DNA of 64,000 nt. It comes from Talinum fruticosum (lineage: Eukaryota; Streptophyta; Magnoliopsida; Caryophyllales; Talinaceae). The position numbers were made by a program, and so were the translations under genes. This document shows, piece after piece, positions 11,558 to 23,771 of this stretch. The stretch lies in contig JAITYX010000003.1 of NCBI GenBank assembly GCA_021018815.1, positions 3,954,501-4,018,500 of the forward strand, written 5' to 3'. The first letter of the stretch is position 1. The number at the start of each line of letters is the position of its first letter. Below the pieces are notes generated by a model. That model was not told where the DNA came from. It searched no databases and was given only the letters and a program-made list of their open reading frames with translations.

Positions 11558-12300
11558 CATAAAAAAATCACCTCACAATTAAACTCCCATGTTGCTTTTT
11601 CATTCTTGAACCTCCATGCACCTCCGATTCGCCAGCGAACAAGTCCGCTGCACATCACCAAGTTCGACGCCGCCCCAAATCGCCGACGAATCCTAGGTTC
11701 CAAGTGCGCTCCACATCACCGGCTTCGGTTTGACATTGCTCGCTTTTGGTTGGATACCGCCCTTCGAGGTTGTTTCCGGTAAGTCTCCCCTTCCCCATCT
11801 TCTCGATCTGAAATCAATCCAAATTTTAAGGGTTACTTTTTTATTTTTTGTATTGGTTTCGAAGATCTTATGCTTCTAGGGTAGTTACTATCAACGAACT
11901 GGAATTCGATGGGAGACAGGGTTGTGGATTGGAAAATTAGGGTTTTGGTTGATTTCATTCATTTATGAACACACGCTTTCATTACTCTAAGAGGATCTGC
12001 AAATGAGTTGTACTCACCATAATATCCCCATCCTCTCGCCTCGTCCACCTCCTTTTCCTCGGTTTGAATATCCACCATTGTCCGCTTTAAGGTAAAAAAA
12101 TCAAAGAAAAAGATGTGAGCATAACCATCATCATGTAAGAACCGAAAAGAAGAGCACATTGAATCCTCACAGGAAGGAAGATTAGTTTTAGTTAATACCT
12201 TGATGTGCTCCACAACCATCATGGCCCCAACTCTGTCCCCGACCTCTCCCTCTCCCTCTACCACATCCATGACCTCAACCAAACGAATCTACCAACAAAA
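11558..12300. other. Exon-like sequence in CACTA, possibly captured
   Basis: Base composition changes here to a GC-richer block (11620-11780) that looks like a plant 5' exon, ending in a donor-like GGTAAGT at about 11779. A minus-strand frame at 11959-12282 (107 residues, start MVEVMDVVEGEGEVGDRVG) is open but I do not recognise it. CACTA elements often carry pieces of host genes. That this is one is only an inference. Confidence 0.3.
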
Positions 12301-12889
12301 GCAAAAATGTTAGATAAAAAGTAAGCTGTGTGAACCATGCAAATAAAACTTGTCAATGCAGTCACCTTCATAAACGAGCATTGTACATTCCATGTCCTTG
12401 TCTAGGTTGAGACTATTGTTGTTGATAATAGTTCTGCTGTCTAGGCTACTCGCTCATTCCGGGGTGGAGCTTGATACCTTTTAACATATATGTCCCAAGC
12501 ACTTAGGAACACTCTCGATTTGACACACTAATCGGAGATGCAAAATACAAGCAGCTTTTGTGAAAACATAAACTAATGAAGCGGAACATAGTAAAACTTC
12601 AAACTTAGGAAGCAATTTAAAAGAAAAATATCTAGTGAACAAAGTTTTCTTTGACATCCACATCACGTGAAAGATACTTAAAATACAGTAACACTGTTAA
12701 CCCAAGTTTCACATTACATCCAAAGTAGAGGTATTAGAATTTAGAAGGAATAAATTGTAAAGACATACATCCTAATACTAGTCCCTTACCCTACCCCGAC
12801 CATATCGAGTGCACATATAGATACAAATACGGAAATACTAATGCAAATTTCAAGCATGAAAAAGTACCCCAGGACATCTTTGTTCAGCT
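12301..12889. other. CACTA interior, nothing recognised
   Basis: AT-rich sequence with short open frames only. I see no domain, repeat or RNA gene. Confidence 0.4.
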
Positions 12890-13339
12890 CTTTAGTTGAT
12901 AGGGTAATAGATATCATAGAAACTTAGGGAGTTGTCTCCAATTTGCAATGTACAAGCAATGATAAATGACATTCCCCATTACAGACTACGAAGCAATACA
13001 AGAAGAGCGACAACAGTTTACTACTTAAAGCACTTATTTTAAAGTTTATTATTTCGAGTTTCAATTTCTTGCTCGAGTATTTTTTTCTTTGCTCTGATTT
13101 GACAACTATGTCTATCATTGCTCCGATACTCGGTTATTTTCTTGCTCCGATACTTTAGCTCTTTTTATGCAATCTCAGCTTATTTTGCTCCGATAAAATA
13201 TAAGTTTCACTTCATTTACTCTACACAATTCTATCCTGTTTTTCCGACTTATTCCTTGAGAAAGGATGAAAAATCGGATCTATATCACTAACAAAGTTTC
13301 TGTTTAAGTATGGAATGCCTTTCATCAAAAGGGAGAGAT
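12890..13339 (+). pseudogene. 3' internal end of a copia element inside CACTA
   Basis: Matches the stretch between ORF3 and the 3' LTR of elements C and E: recurrent TTGCTCCGATAC, then CACTAACAAAGTTTCTGT, ATGCCTTTCATCAAAA and the polypurine tract GGGAGAGAT directly before the LTR at 13340. The left edge is not sharp. Nothing of pol or gag is attached, so the element is truncated at its 5' side. Confidence 0.7.
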
Positions 13340-14877
13340 TGAAGCCTCGGACCTTACATATATATCATTCTGAGTTCTATTAAGGGATCAGGTCTAATAC
13401 TTCATCTCTTATAAGGTTTTGATTAAAAGTCATTCTATATGTTTTATAAGCTTTTCCGAGTGATATAACATCTTTTCCGAGTGTTACGTAAACTATCGCA
13501 TATGTTCTCTTTTGATTTTGACTCGACTCGTAAAGCATATTCTTAGTTATCATTTCACACACAGTTCTGAGTCACTTAGACAACACTCAAATATATTGTA
13601 TGTTCAAACACTTGTTCTATTTTGGACAAACTTAGTTATGACCTCATGACCTAAGTTTGATTGGATTACTCGTGTTAATTCATCTTTCTAAGTCAGCATG
13701 ATTGGTTTGAACATTGGCAGCCTAGATCAAGTCTTTCCACTCGATGTTATTTATCCGACTTGCTTTGCTTCTAGACCGACTCGGATGGAATTTGAGTATA
13801 ATGGATATTAAACTCGAAACTTCTATTTTTTCGACTCGTATAATTATGCACTTAATTATCTTAATTAAAATAATTATCTCGTATCTAATCTTGGACCAAA
13901 GTATTTTATACTTTGAGAACTAAATTGATTTACTTTTGTAGGTTATTCAAACGAGGCTATCATATTTTTGAATTACAAAAGTAACCGACTTCAAAACGTC
14001 AAATCACCAAGCAGACAAGGCTTTTTCCACCTCTAACTAGGGCCCGGACACTATGTCGGGGTTGTCTATTTCCAAAGCTGGAAATCCGCAACGCTAAAGT
14101 CAACGGTGGTTTCCACCCTACTTTTTAGACACCACCAGTGGATTGGGAATTCCAAAGAAGTTAAGAGCCGTTGCCTAACGTTCACACGTCAATGGATATT
14201 TTCCGAGTGACTTAGAAAATCCATTACAACGGTCACAAAGGACTTCCAATCGGAAGATAGTCATAACGACTAATCTGCTTGGTTATCTATAAATAGAAGG
14301 CAACTCTCAAGACTTGAAGATTACTGAACCAACCGTTAATACACGCACTTAAGAAAAAAGTCATTGTATTCATACTCAATCTTCTACTTACAACTCCAAC
14401 TGTGTACTTAATATCTTTCCGAGTTGTAAGGTCTTGTAATCAGCTTACAAACACTCATTCTTACTTTCGAGTAAGGTCCCTTGACTGAGCTATAAAGGTT
14501 AACTCAACTCAGCTTGTCCCTAACTGTAAAGGTTACCTCGGTTAGGAAGTACTAGATCGGATAAGGTAATTTCGAGTCTAGGAAAATCTTGTAAGGAATT
14601 GTCTAAGGGAGCAATTCTGGTTGAGTCTTTCTACCGTATTTTGTGGATTCAAAATAGTGGATTTGACTTGGTGCTTGGATTACCATTGACCATGGTTTTC
14701 TGCCCCAGGAGGGTTTCCACGTAATTTTCTCGAGTTAGCACTTTTCCGAGTCCAATCTAAACTCGGACTCTCCATAGAGTCATCTCTAGTTTTATTCTTC
14801 CAGTACTTGCTTAAATTTCCCCATCACTCTATTCACCCCCTCTAGGGTGACTTAGTCTCTCCAAGAGCAAACCTTCA
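13340..14877 (+). repeat. Copia 3' LTR inside CACTA
   Basis: Starts TGAAGCCTCGG after a polypurine tract and ends AGCAAACCTTCA, the family borders TGAAG/CTTCA. It carries the LTR TATA box CTATAAATAG at 14287-14296, the TTTGTAGGTTATTCAAACGA region, and the TATTTTGTGGATTCAAAATA block near 14637-14660. It is plus strand, opposite to copia A. Confidence 0.9.
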
Positions 14878-17088
14878 TAAAGAAAAAGCAATAATTGGAG
14901 CGTGTCTCATCCTCGGACAACCTCTAGCAACCAGAACGATACAAAAGACCTTGGAAATTGGAACACCATCCTCTTCCATAGAAAGCTATCACCAATAATA
15001 GGATTACCATGAGTTTTTTTTTTAAAAAAAAAACTTGATACTCCTACAAAGTATGCCGACCAAAGTGGAGAGTATATACGATGATCGTGAATACTTGCCA
15101 AAATACCCTCACTTTTGGTCTTTGAGTAAAACGAAAATGCTACATTTCTTGAATCCCCAACCCCTTTCCTATTTTCTCTATATATCTTTCTCATGGCCTG
15201 CTTATAATACTCTTGGGTTCCCCCCGGCCCCAATTCTAGGCACGACATATTTAGGGATCTAATGGAGAAAGGAAAGAGATTGATGATGTGTAAGGAGAGC
15301 ATACCCAATTGCCTACATTTACATTTCAATTGTTATAGTATACTTTTACCTTTCATATTAGTTTGGATTTTTTTATGGTGGAAAGCAATAGCATATGGTA
15401 ATTAGTATTAACACAACTGAATATATATATCCGAAGAGACCCGGCTGGAAATGATGCTAGTTCCGTATGTTATACATCATGTTTTTGATTGATACACTTG
15501 AGTATTATTATTCTACGTCAAACCAAAACTTCTTTTGTAAATGGTAAAAAGCATCTCGTTGAAAATTTTTGGATTCCTCTTTTTCGAACATTTGTGATAT
15601 AGCATGGTATCACACTTCTAAGGGACCATTTGTGTTGATTAAGTATCATGCACCGCGGCCTAGTATGAGGCTACAACAGGTCCACATTTTCCTTTCTTTT
15701 TCATTGCTTGAACAGGTTTTGTGGCCAATGATACCTCCAGGATTGATTTCATTATCCTGGAACAGATGACTCGCCTTTGCTGTCATTGTGCGAAGCATCT
15801 TGGATGGGTTGGTAAGCCTTTTAACAATTTTGTTTAATCTTAATATCAGTTGCCAATGCAGTTAGAGAGTACCTTATGGAAGTAGTATATATTTTATGAA
15901 TGTGTCACCTCTACATCTGTGCTATAATTTTATCCTCTATATCTCGTGCTATAATTTTATGTCCAGTAACCATGACTAGTCTCAAATCTGAGTATTTGAC
16001 TTGTTTTCGGGGACTGTGTAATACAATCCGAATGTTCTTTTAGTCGGTTTATCTCGAATCTTATAAAAAGCCTAGTTGCAAACTTGCTCATTCATTTGAA
16101 TTACTTTTTAGTGGCAAAAACATCATGATCTGCTGATATGCAATAAAATATGCCTTGGTTCACATATTAAACTTCTTGGTTCACATCTTGTACATGGCTT
16201 CGCGTAGCACTATCTTGGAAAGTGTTAGATGCATCTGGTTCAACCGTTCGAATCAAAGGACAAGTAAAATCGTGGCTAGGAAGTAAGTGGATAGTAGCTA
16301 AATTACCTTGTATTAGATTATCCCAGTTCTTATGTTAGAGTTGGGATATTTCAGGTTGAGGGAGCATGTACAAGGTAACCTGTTTTCCTGAGGGAACTTG
16401 TTTGAACAGACCAAGTATACGGTTATGTTTAAGAAGGTTCGACTTTTGCATTTCCACTATAGCCTATTTCTTTCCCCTAAATTGTCATGTACTAATATCT
16501 TGCTCATGCAACATTGTATAGTTTTGAAATAATGTCTTCTCCTCTCTTGTTTCAGTGCATGCTGCATGCACTATTCTACTATATAAGCATCTCTCTTTAA
16601 GTTGTTTTATTAACCATTAATTAATTGCCTCCTTCCCTCATTAATTTTGCTTATATAAATTGAAGTTTTTCTCTTTTGAACACCTACTAGATTGGAAAGG
16701 GTAGGTTTTTTTTTTCTCTTGACAGACAACCCACTATGGATCATGCCAAGAGTTGTTAGTCCAATTTGTTTTGTAACTTGATCCTACACATCTACCTTAA
16801 ACAAGTTGGTGTCGGACTCAAATGTTTTTTGAAGCTTACATTTTACATCTCAAAGTGTTGATGGACAATTTGTTTGCAGAATTCCATTTATGTATAAACC
16901 TTATTATTTACTTGCAATTTGTATTGTACCACTCATGACGGTGACTAATCAATTGAAAGGAAAGATGTGACTATTAATATGCTATATTATTACAGATTTC
17001 TGCAAAGAAAAGGGACTTCTTCTTTATTAGTAGAATTGCCATTTGCCAACCCACACTTTGATGTGGCATGTAGTCTATTTCATAATTT
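14878..17088. other. CACTA right interior, nothing certain
   Basis: Two kilobases without a recognisable gene. A minus-strand frame at 14907-15329 (140 residues, containing LELGPGGTQEYYKQAMRKIY) is open and unlike the retroelements around it. A plus-strand frame at 15569-15769 is unrecognised. The region is otherwise AT-rich. These could be fragments of a transposase or of host exons, but I cannot support either. Confidence 0.35.
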
Positions 17089-17166
17089 GAAGAGCATGAT
17101 GTTGTGGATGAAGGGGAACAAAATGAAGGGGGAGAAGATGAAGACGATGACTCATATGAAGAATAA
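17089..17166 (+). pseudogene. Acidic tail, possible last exon
   Basis: A short frame reads EEHDVVDEGEQNEGGEDE and so on, then a stop at 17164. It is very acidic and directly precedes AT-rich 3' sequence and the CACTA terminal repeats. It could be the end of a lost transposon protein or a captured exon. It is too short to assign. Confidence 0.3.
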
Positions 17167-17394
17167 AATTATATAGTATAGTTCGTATTTTCTTAATTTA
17201 CTAATTGTATGGTTTGAATTTTAATAATAAATAGTATGCTTTTGTAAAGACTAAATGATCATCCTCTATAAACTTTTATAATCCAATTGTGATAATGATT
17301 TAAATTATTGTGTGAATATGTATTTCGTTTCACGTGTACAATGTGATGTTAAGTTAAAAATAATTACAGGTGTTCAGGTTACCATTTTCAAGAG

Positions 17395-17885
17395 TTTGTA
17401 ATAAAAATTTTCGCAACAGATATTTTTTATTTGAAAAATTAAATTTTACCAACAGATAACGTGCTAATTGAATATTTTTTTATTAATAGATGATGTGCTC
17501 GTAAAACATGTTTTACCAACAAAACTTATTGGAGAGACATATTTTTACCAACAAATATAAACAGCGAGAAGGCTTTAATACCAACATATATTTATGTTGG
17601 ATATAATTATGGCACCAAACTTACCATTACCAACGAATATATTTGTTGGTATTAGCATATAACACCAACATTCATACTTCGTTGGTAATAGTGAAAACTC
17701 ATCTGTTGGTATTAAACATTTATGGCAACAGATCCAATTTATCTCGTTGGTAAAACTTTTACCCACTGAGTTTTTACCAACATTTTAATAACATATATTT
17801 TCTGTTGGTAAAACCCTTTACCAACAGAAAAGTAGCTTTTACCAACGGATATGGCTCTGTTGGTAAATATAACTTTTTTGTAGTG
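17395..17885. repeat. CACTA right subterminal and terminal repeats
   Basis: The words TACCAACAGA, TACCAACA and TGTTGGTAAA occur at least a dozen times in both orientations, ending in TTTTTTGTAGTG at 17885. This mirrors the left end and confirms the element's borders. Confidence 0.85.
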
Positions 17886-19884
17886 TTGCCTTTGCTATTG
17901 TCTTTAAGTGTGACCTTTCCTCCTTTCATTTCTTATTATTCTAATAAGAGTTTTGAGTCCCCATACATATGACATGAGCACTCACCGTCTAAGTACCAAT
18001 GACCTTTTCGTTTCTCGCCCGTTCGTTTCGAGCGACCTACAAAACGAAGCAAACTAACCCTTCTCACTTTCTCTCACAAACCCATTAAGTGTTTTTACTG
18101 TGGTCTTTTTTGAGGAAAAGCACTTTTGGGAACCCAGATTTGAATAATTTTGGGTTTGGTATGATTCTAAGTCTTCCTTCTAGAGTACCGAGTCCGTGTT
18201 TCTTTTCTTTGAAAACCTTTCTTTTTGTAAACAGGTTGAGAAGGCTTTTTCATGAAAATTGGTTTGGACTCAGTCCCTTTTCTCTATGAATGAATGGGAC
18301 CATGCTCTGCCTTCCCGAACTTAAGAGTTCGGAATCAGCTTTGAAAATTTTTTTATAAGAATTATCTTTCTTTTTATCATTATAACCAAGACCTTCTTTT
18401 CTAAATGAGACATACGAGAGAGCCAAGTAAAAGATCAAAGTTTTTCTAACCTTAAGTGAGTTTTAAAACCAGCTCTTGAGACTCATTGAGCTTCGTTTTA
18501 GTTGCTCATTGTCTGTTGTGAGACATTCAAACTCGGTCTCATTATCTTGAGTACTGGTCTCAAGTACTTTCAAATTTTATCTCAAATTTTCTAATTCCTT
18601 TTTCAAAGTGATGCTCTCAACAAGAAGAGACTCTAGTTGCTATTTGAATTCAAAAGAATCGAATTATACTTTTCTTCCAAAGTAAAAATATATCTAGAAA
18701 GATCAAGTTTGAAAACCTTGAGGAAATAGTTAATTATCTCCCGAGGATTTGTTTTCTTAGCATCCGAATTAGCACTGTCTCGACTCGGATCTACCTTCCG
18801 AGTCCGTCGGTGCCACTAGACACTTTGAATCATTAGAGTAATCATCTTCCTCTCGAGTCATCATCACTCCAGGTAGCCACCAAAGCCTTTTTCTTCTTTC
18901 CGCCCTTCTTTCTCTTTGGACAATCCTTGACTATATGCTCCTTTCTGCCACACTCAAAACAACCCGTAGTTCTTAATTAAAGACAAATCGGAAGAGGATG
19001 AGTATTTACCTTTCTTGTCTTTCTTGTATAACTCCTACTTTGGCCACTTTTGCCACTTTTTATATTTCACCATCTTCTTGAAACCTCGGGTAATGAGTGT
19101 CATGGGATCCTCTTCGGAATCCGAGGAGCTCGGACTTTGTCATCTGTTTTCTAAGGCTTTAAGTGCAATGTTCATTTTTGTGTTGACTCATCTTCCTCTT
19201 CTTTTAGGTGGAACTCATGAGTGAATAACTTCCGAATGAGCTCAGCTGGCTTCAACTAAGAGAGATCTTGTGCTTCTTCGATTGTTGTCACCTTGGGACC
19301 CCATCTTCTCTTGGGTAGACTTCTTAGAATTTTTCTAACAATTTCTTCATAAGATATCTTTATTACAAGAGATTTGAGATTGTTGTTGATCTTAGTGAAG
19401 CGGATGTACATCTAAGTGGTGTTCTCGCCAGGTTCCATTTTGAACAGACTCATACTTGTGGAGGAACCGACTTATCTTGACTTGCTTCACTTGACTGGTT
19501 CCTTCACAAGTGTTGACCAAGTGTATCCCATACTTCTTTGGCTGTGTCATAGGCATACACTCTATTGTATTCTTCCGACTTGATAGCACACATCGAGTGT
19601 TGATGGCCTTGTAGTTCTTCCTATACTTCTCATTTTCTTCAGTGGTGAACTCGGACTTCACCTTGGGTACAACTCTCGCTCCTTCCAGCTTCATAGGAGT
19701 GATTTCCCATTCTGGATGATGTTCCGGATGTCCTCATCACGATCCTGGATGAAGCACTCTATCATCTTGTTCTTGTGTGCGAAGTTTAAACCTTTGAATT
19801 TGGGTGGTTTGGTGAAAGATCTTCCTTCATCAAACTCTCCATTGTTCCGAGCCATTTGATCTTTAGACCTTTGGAACATGAGAT
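17886..19884 (-). pseudogene. Copia A gag and protease start, broken
   Basis: On the minus strand, gag begins near 19858 (MARNNGEFDEGRSFTKPPKF), passes through the UBN2-type region (frames 19691-19879 and 19392-19694) and a CCHC knuckle (18920-18961), then a Ser/Asp/Glu-rich stretch, and reaches the protease motif near 17960-17990. The motif reads WYLDGECSCHM where intact C has LDSGCSRHM, so the catalytic Asp is kept but the next two residues differ. The CACTA border cuts it at 17886. Several frameshifts make it inactive. Confidence 0.85.
18920..18961 (-). other. Intact CCHC zinc knuckle of copia A gag
   Basis: The minus strand codes CFECGRKEHIVKDC, a perfect C-X2-C-X4-H-X4-C nucleic-acid-binding knuckle of nucleocapsid. 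It is intact here and in F (63520-63561), but frameshifted in C and E. Confidence 0.85.
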
Positions 19885-19914
19885 CCTCTTGAAAGGCTAG
19901 ACTCTAATACCAAT

Positions 19915-21559
19915 TGAAGGTTTGCTCTTAGAGAGGTTAAGTCACCCTAGAGGGGCTGGATAGGGTTATGGAAGATTTTTGTAAATCAACAAAGAATTAT
20001 GCTGAGTAAACACTTAGAAAATAATTCCGAGTCTAGAATAAATTCGAAACAAGTAAAACACAAGAATACATGGAAATCCTCTTGGGGCAGAAAACCACGG
20101 ACCGTGCTAGTCCAAGCACCAAGTCAAATCCACTATTTTGAATCCACAAAATACAAGGACTAACTCTTTACAAAATTGCTCATTTGGACAATTCACTTAC
20201 AAGTTTTCCTAGACTCATAAATTCCCTTATCTCGTCTAGTAATTCCTAACCGAGGTAACATTTACAGTACGTATAATTGAGCTAAGTTAACCCTTACAGC
20301 TAAGTCAAGGGACTTAACATAGAATTAAAAATGTATATGTGATTACAAGACTTTCTCTTTACAACTCGGAAAGTATAAATTTAAGAATTGGAGTTGTAAT
20401 CGAAGATAAAGTAAGTACACACTAAGTAAGTGTTTTGCAATGTGTTCAATAATCTTCAAGTCTTGTATAGAGGCTTCTATTTATACACAAGCATAGCAGA
20501 GTAACCGCTGAGGCTTGTTCTCGGACTTGTGAGCTTAAATAGCCATTGTAACGGCTAGTTTGAATCACTCATAAAAGGATCTCGTTGCAATGTGAACGTT
20601 GTGCGGTGGTCCTTGGCTGGAAAAGTGGTCCATCCCACTGGTTGTGACTGAAATTTGGGGTGGAAACAACCATTAGGCCAAAGTTAAAGTTTATCGAATT
20701 TGGAAACAAACAACCTTGACACGATTGTCCGAGCCTTGTCCCAAAATGTTACTTTTCCGTTTGCTAGTGTTTAACGGTTATAAATCGCTTACTTTTTCTT
20801 TTTAAAATCATATTAAAATACTTTAATCAACCTCTAAAAGCAAATCAAAAACAAAAACAAAATTATATTAAGAAAGACTCATGGCAACCCTTCGAGCGGA
20901 CAAAATTAGCAATATTATCCGTGAACGTATTGAACAATATAAGCGAGAAGTAAAGATCGTAAATACTAGGACCGTACTTCAAGTAGGTGACGGCATTGCT
21001 CGTATTCACGGTCTTGTACTCAAAGTATAAAAGTAATTTGGTCCAAGATTAGGCAAAGATAATAATTAATTTAAAATAATTAAGCACTTAATTATCTTCA
21101 ACCTAAATAAATGGAATTTTCCGAGTCTAATATTCATTAGGTTTAAATTCCATCTAGAGTCTTTCCTTTAAATGATCAAGTTAATAACAATGAATAATCA
21201 GGATGCATAAACTTGATCAAATAAATAATTTCATTTAATAAACTGACTTGAAAAAGAGAATTAAAGTTGTAATTCATTTTCAGCTTGAACACTAAGTTAG
21301 TACTCAAAATATGAAGTGTTTGTGAAATTATTTACTTATGCCATTGTTCCGAGTTGTGTCCGAGTGGGTCGAAACATAGTTGAATGTGTTATACTCACTA
21401 GATGGTTTCTAATTGGGTCATACAAAATTGAAAACTTAGAGATGAGTTTCTTAAATGCTTAGAGTGACTTGAAATCAAAACCATAGAAAGATAGAGAGTT
21501 ATACCTAAGTCATCACTCATCATTTCAATATGACTTACTCATGACTAAACCAAGACTTA
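19915..21559 (-). repeat. 5' LTR of copia A, with plastid insert
   Basis: Starts TGAAGGTTTGCTC next to a degenerate initiator-Met primer site (minus strand TGGTATTAGAGTC at 19900-19912). It aligns with the C LTRs to about 20850, is interrupted by plastid atpA DNA, and resumes at TCAAAGTATAAAA (21020). The right end is near AAGACTTA at 21559, diverged from the family end GTCTTCA, so that border is approximate. Confidence 0.8.
20850..21017 (+). pseudogene. atpA: Nuclear copy of plastid atpA 5' end (NUPT)
   Basis: From 20881 the plus strand codes [20 protein letters not shown], then [20 protein letters not shown] and RIHGL. This is the N-terminus of the plastid ATP synthase alpha subunit, with only a few differences from the usual sequence as I know it. 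The about 30 bases before the ATG look like a plastid leader. After 45 codons the match stops, and the frame runs into LTR sequence (VLKV, stop at 21028). It lies inside the copia A LTR, whose sequence continues on both sides. In plastids the full gene is about 500 codons, so this is a small transferred fragment and not functional. Confidence 0.93.
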
Positions 21560-21586
21560 AGCATTAAAATAATATCTCGACCAAGT

Positions 21587-23039
21587 TTAAGACTCGGTTC
21601 TACCTTGAAAGTAGAAACTCACTCGACCGTAGAAACTCAGCCGACTAAGGGACTTATATCTCGAAACTTACTTCCTCAGCTTGACTCGGACATTTAGTTT
21701 GCCTAAGTTATTTGATGTTTAAGTTGTCAATTCTTTCATGGAAAACATTATGATTGATCCGGGAATGAATTGTCTTGATCACGCTTTAACCCATAAAATG
21801 CTATCATTTTTAATCATACGTAATTATATTTTGTCTTAGAAACTCACTTGCCCATTAGCATTGATCATCTTGTATGTGAGTTTTGACATATATAGAATCT
21901 GATCATATTGAATATTAGACTTAAAACATTTCATATCAATAGACTAAGGATAATTAGCCATTAAATGCTTTATTTAGACTAATCTTTATCTAACTATGGA
22001 ACAAAGTATGTTTGTACTTTGAGAACCATTTTGTAAAATGTTTTTGCGGGTTTTTTAAAAGTGATTTATCTAAAGAAAATGAAAAAAAGGGCACCATTAA
22101 AGAACTTCCAAACAGAAAAGCGTTGAGTTTCGGATTCGCTCATAACTATCTCGACAATTTGGTTTGTTATTGTTTTGGATAATATTTTATTTCTGATCTG
22201 TAATAGTCTTTTCTTTCTGGTTTTACAATTTATAAAAATGGAAAAAGAGTTGTTGGAAGCTAGGACCGAGGCACAACAATTATTTCAAAAGGTGCGTAAA
22301 CCCGACTCCTCGGACTATCCATTACAACAGATTACTCGACTCAAACAGCTTCAAGAAAAAGACGTTGAAGACTAAAACGGCTAACTCTTCTTGGAAGACT
22401 ATTCAAGGAAGCCTTAACACAAGATTTTAGAGGACGAATGGAAGAAAAAGAGAGACCAATGTTATCATGCATCCGTAGCATACAACTCCTACATAGTAAT
22501 CTTATTATTTTGAGTTGTATTTCCTTAGTCGAAATCTTGTAATACTTGTAATCTCTTTTTACACATTTTTGTCTAACTATGTTGATAAGGCAACTTGAAC
22601 TCAATTGTCCCTAGGTGATAAGGCAACTTCATCTAGGCGGTCCTAAGTTGATAAGGTAACTTCAACTTGGAATTACTAGGTTAGTCGATAATGTAAATTT
22701 TTAGCTTAGGAAAAATTATAGTTAATTTTTTGGAAATAAATTTGGGTAATCATATTCATTGTAATTGAAGATTCAATTAGTGGATTTGACTTAGTGTTTG
22801 GATTAGTATTGTTCGTGGTTTTCTTCCCTATAAGGGTTTCCACATAAATTTGACTTGTCTTATTTTGTCTCTTCTCTGTCTAAGTAACTCTAGACTTAGT
22901 GTTGCCCTTAACTCGAGCTCATACTCAATCTTTTCTAAACATTCTAAATACTCAGTTCACTAAACTTCAATTTCCGCAAAATCTTCCATCACACTATTCA
23001 CCCCTATCTAGGGTGATTGGTGCTCCAATCTAACCTTCA
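21587..23039 (+). repeat. Very diverged copia LTR (solo or remnant)
   Basis: Starts TTAAGACTCGG and ends CTAACCTTCA. It shows the family's landmarks in order: GGAACAAAGTATGTTTGTAC near 21995, the ACAACTC/TTGTAAT block near 22480-22550, repeated GTTGATAAGGCAACTT (22575-22670), GTGGATTTGACTT near 22780 and ACTATTCACCCC near 22995. No target duplication is visible and no internal region is attached. It is the oldest-looking LTR in the window. A 66-codon frame at 22175-22375 lies within it and is not recognised. Confidence 0.7.
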
Positions 23040-23771
23040 AATGGGAAGGCTATTCAAGATTTATATATCTCCTGTTAGATACTATATGATGAAACAATAA
23101 TTGAGTATAAAAGGAGCGTTCAAAAAAAGTTTTATTAATTAGTTTTCTCGATCGAATAATTTATTTTGTTATTTTAGTTGTGAATATTTCTAATTTTTAT
23201 GTTTACTATAGATGTCATTTAGTGTTTAATTTATGAAATTCAACTTTATTTAAAAAAAATGTTGGTTTGACACATATGAAATTACAGTCTAATACTTATA
23301 AATCTAAATATGAAATACATACATTTTCTTTTAATGATAAGTACTTATCATAAATAATCCACACAATTTAGTACAATTTAACACCATTCAAGTATAAATA
23401 AGTACGATTAAGTAGAATTTAGCTCAATTCAATAGTTCTGAATATTACTTAATTGATTAGATTGTGATTAATATAATTATGTAATTGTTTATCAATAAAT
23501 GATCCTAATATAAATAGATTTATTATAGTAATTATAAAATTCTTGACTTTTAAAAAAATTAATTATCTATACAAATAAATTATTTTATACTTTTTAACTA
23601 AATTACATATAGTTATGTAGAGCTTTTACCCTCCCCGTGTGGTTTTTTTTTGCGCCTCCCAGTAGGCGCCTTTTACTCCCTTGTTTGTGAGTATCTAATC
23701 CCAGGCTCTTGGCCCCTTCACACATTGTCTCCATCAATTGCATAAAAGCCTAATTCTCTAGGGTTTTATCT
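23040..23771. other. AT-rich stretch, nothing recognised
   Basis: About 700 bp, very AT-rich until about 23630, without a convincing frame or repeat border. A GC-richer start at 23630-23770 (TTTTTTTTGCGCCTCC, AGGCGCC) leads into the LINE-like relic. Confidence 0.5.

Larger units (their letters stand above)
10276..17885. mobile_element. CACTA (En/Spm) transposon, non-autonomous, nested
   Basis: The ends are CACTACAAGAAATG on the left and, on the opposite strand, CACTACAAAAAAGTTA on the right. Both lead into TACCAACAGA repeats. The target site is TTG on the right (17886-17888) and TTA on the left (10273-10275). Element C (56430-56445) shows the uninterrupted copia sequence ATCTTGCCTTTG, so the left copy is a mutated TTG. 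No TNP2-type transposase could be recognised on either strand, so it probably moved with help from a relative. Inside are an hAT-type insertion (10842-11549) and a copia 3' end (about 12890-14877). Confidence 0.9.
1..21559 (-). mobile_element. Copia element A (SIRE/Maximus-like), nested and broken
   Basis: A Ty1/copia retrotransposon read right to left: 5' LTR (19915-21559), gag with CCHC knuckle, protease region, then GAG-pre-integrase/integrase and reverse transcriptase, leaving the window at base 1. The order integrase before RT is the copia order. The pieces are collinear with intact element C (50400-60046), which shows that 1-1299, 9289-10275 and 17886-21559 were once contiguous. The interruptions are an Athila-like element at 1300-9283 and a CACTA element at 10276-17885. 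Frames are broken throughout. The SIRE assignment rests on the UBN2-type gag, the long LTR of about 1.6 kb and the RT sequence style, and is an inference from family knowledge. Confidence 0.88.

Noticed and set aside
21587..23039. Independent gene from the 66-codon frame at 22175-22375
   Set aside because: It falls inside a diverged LTR recognised at both ends, and no homologous frame is seen in other LTRs.
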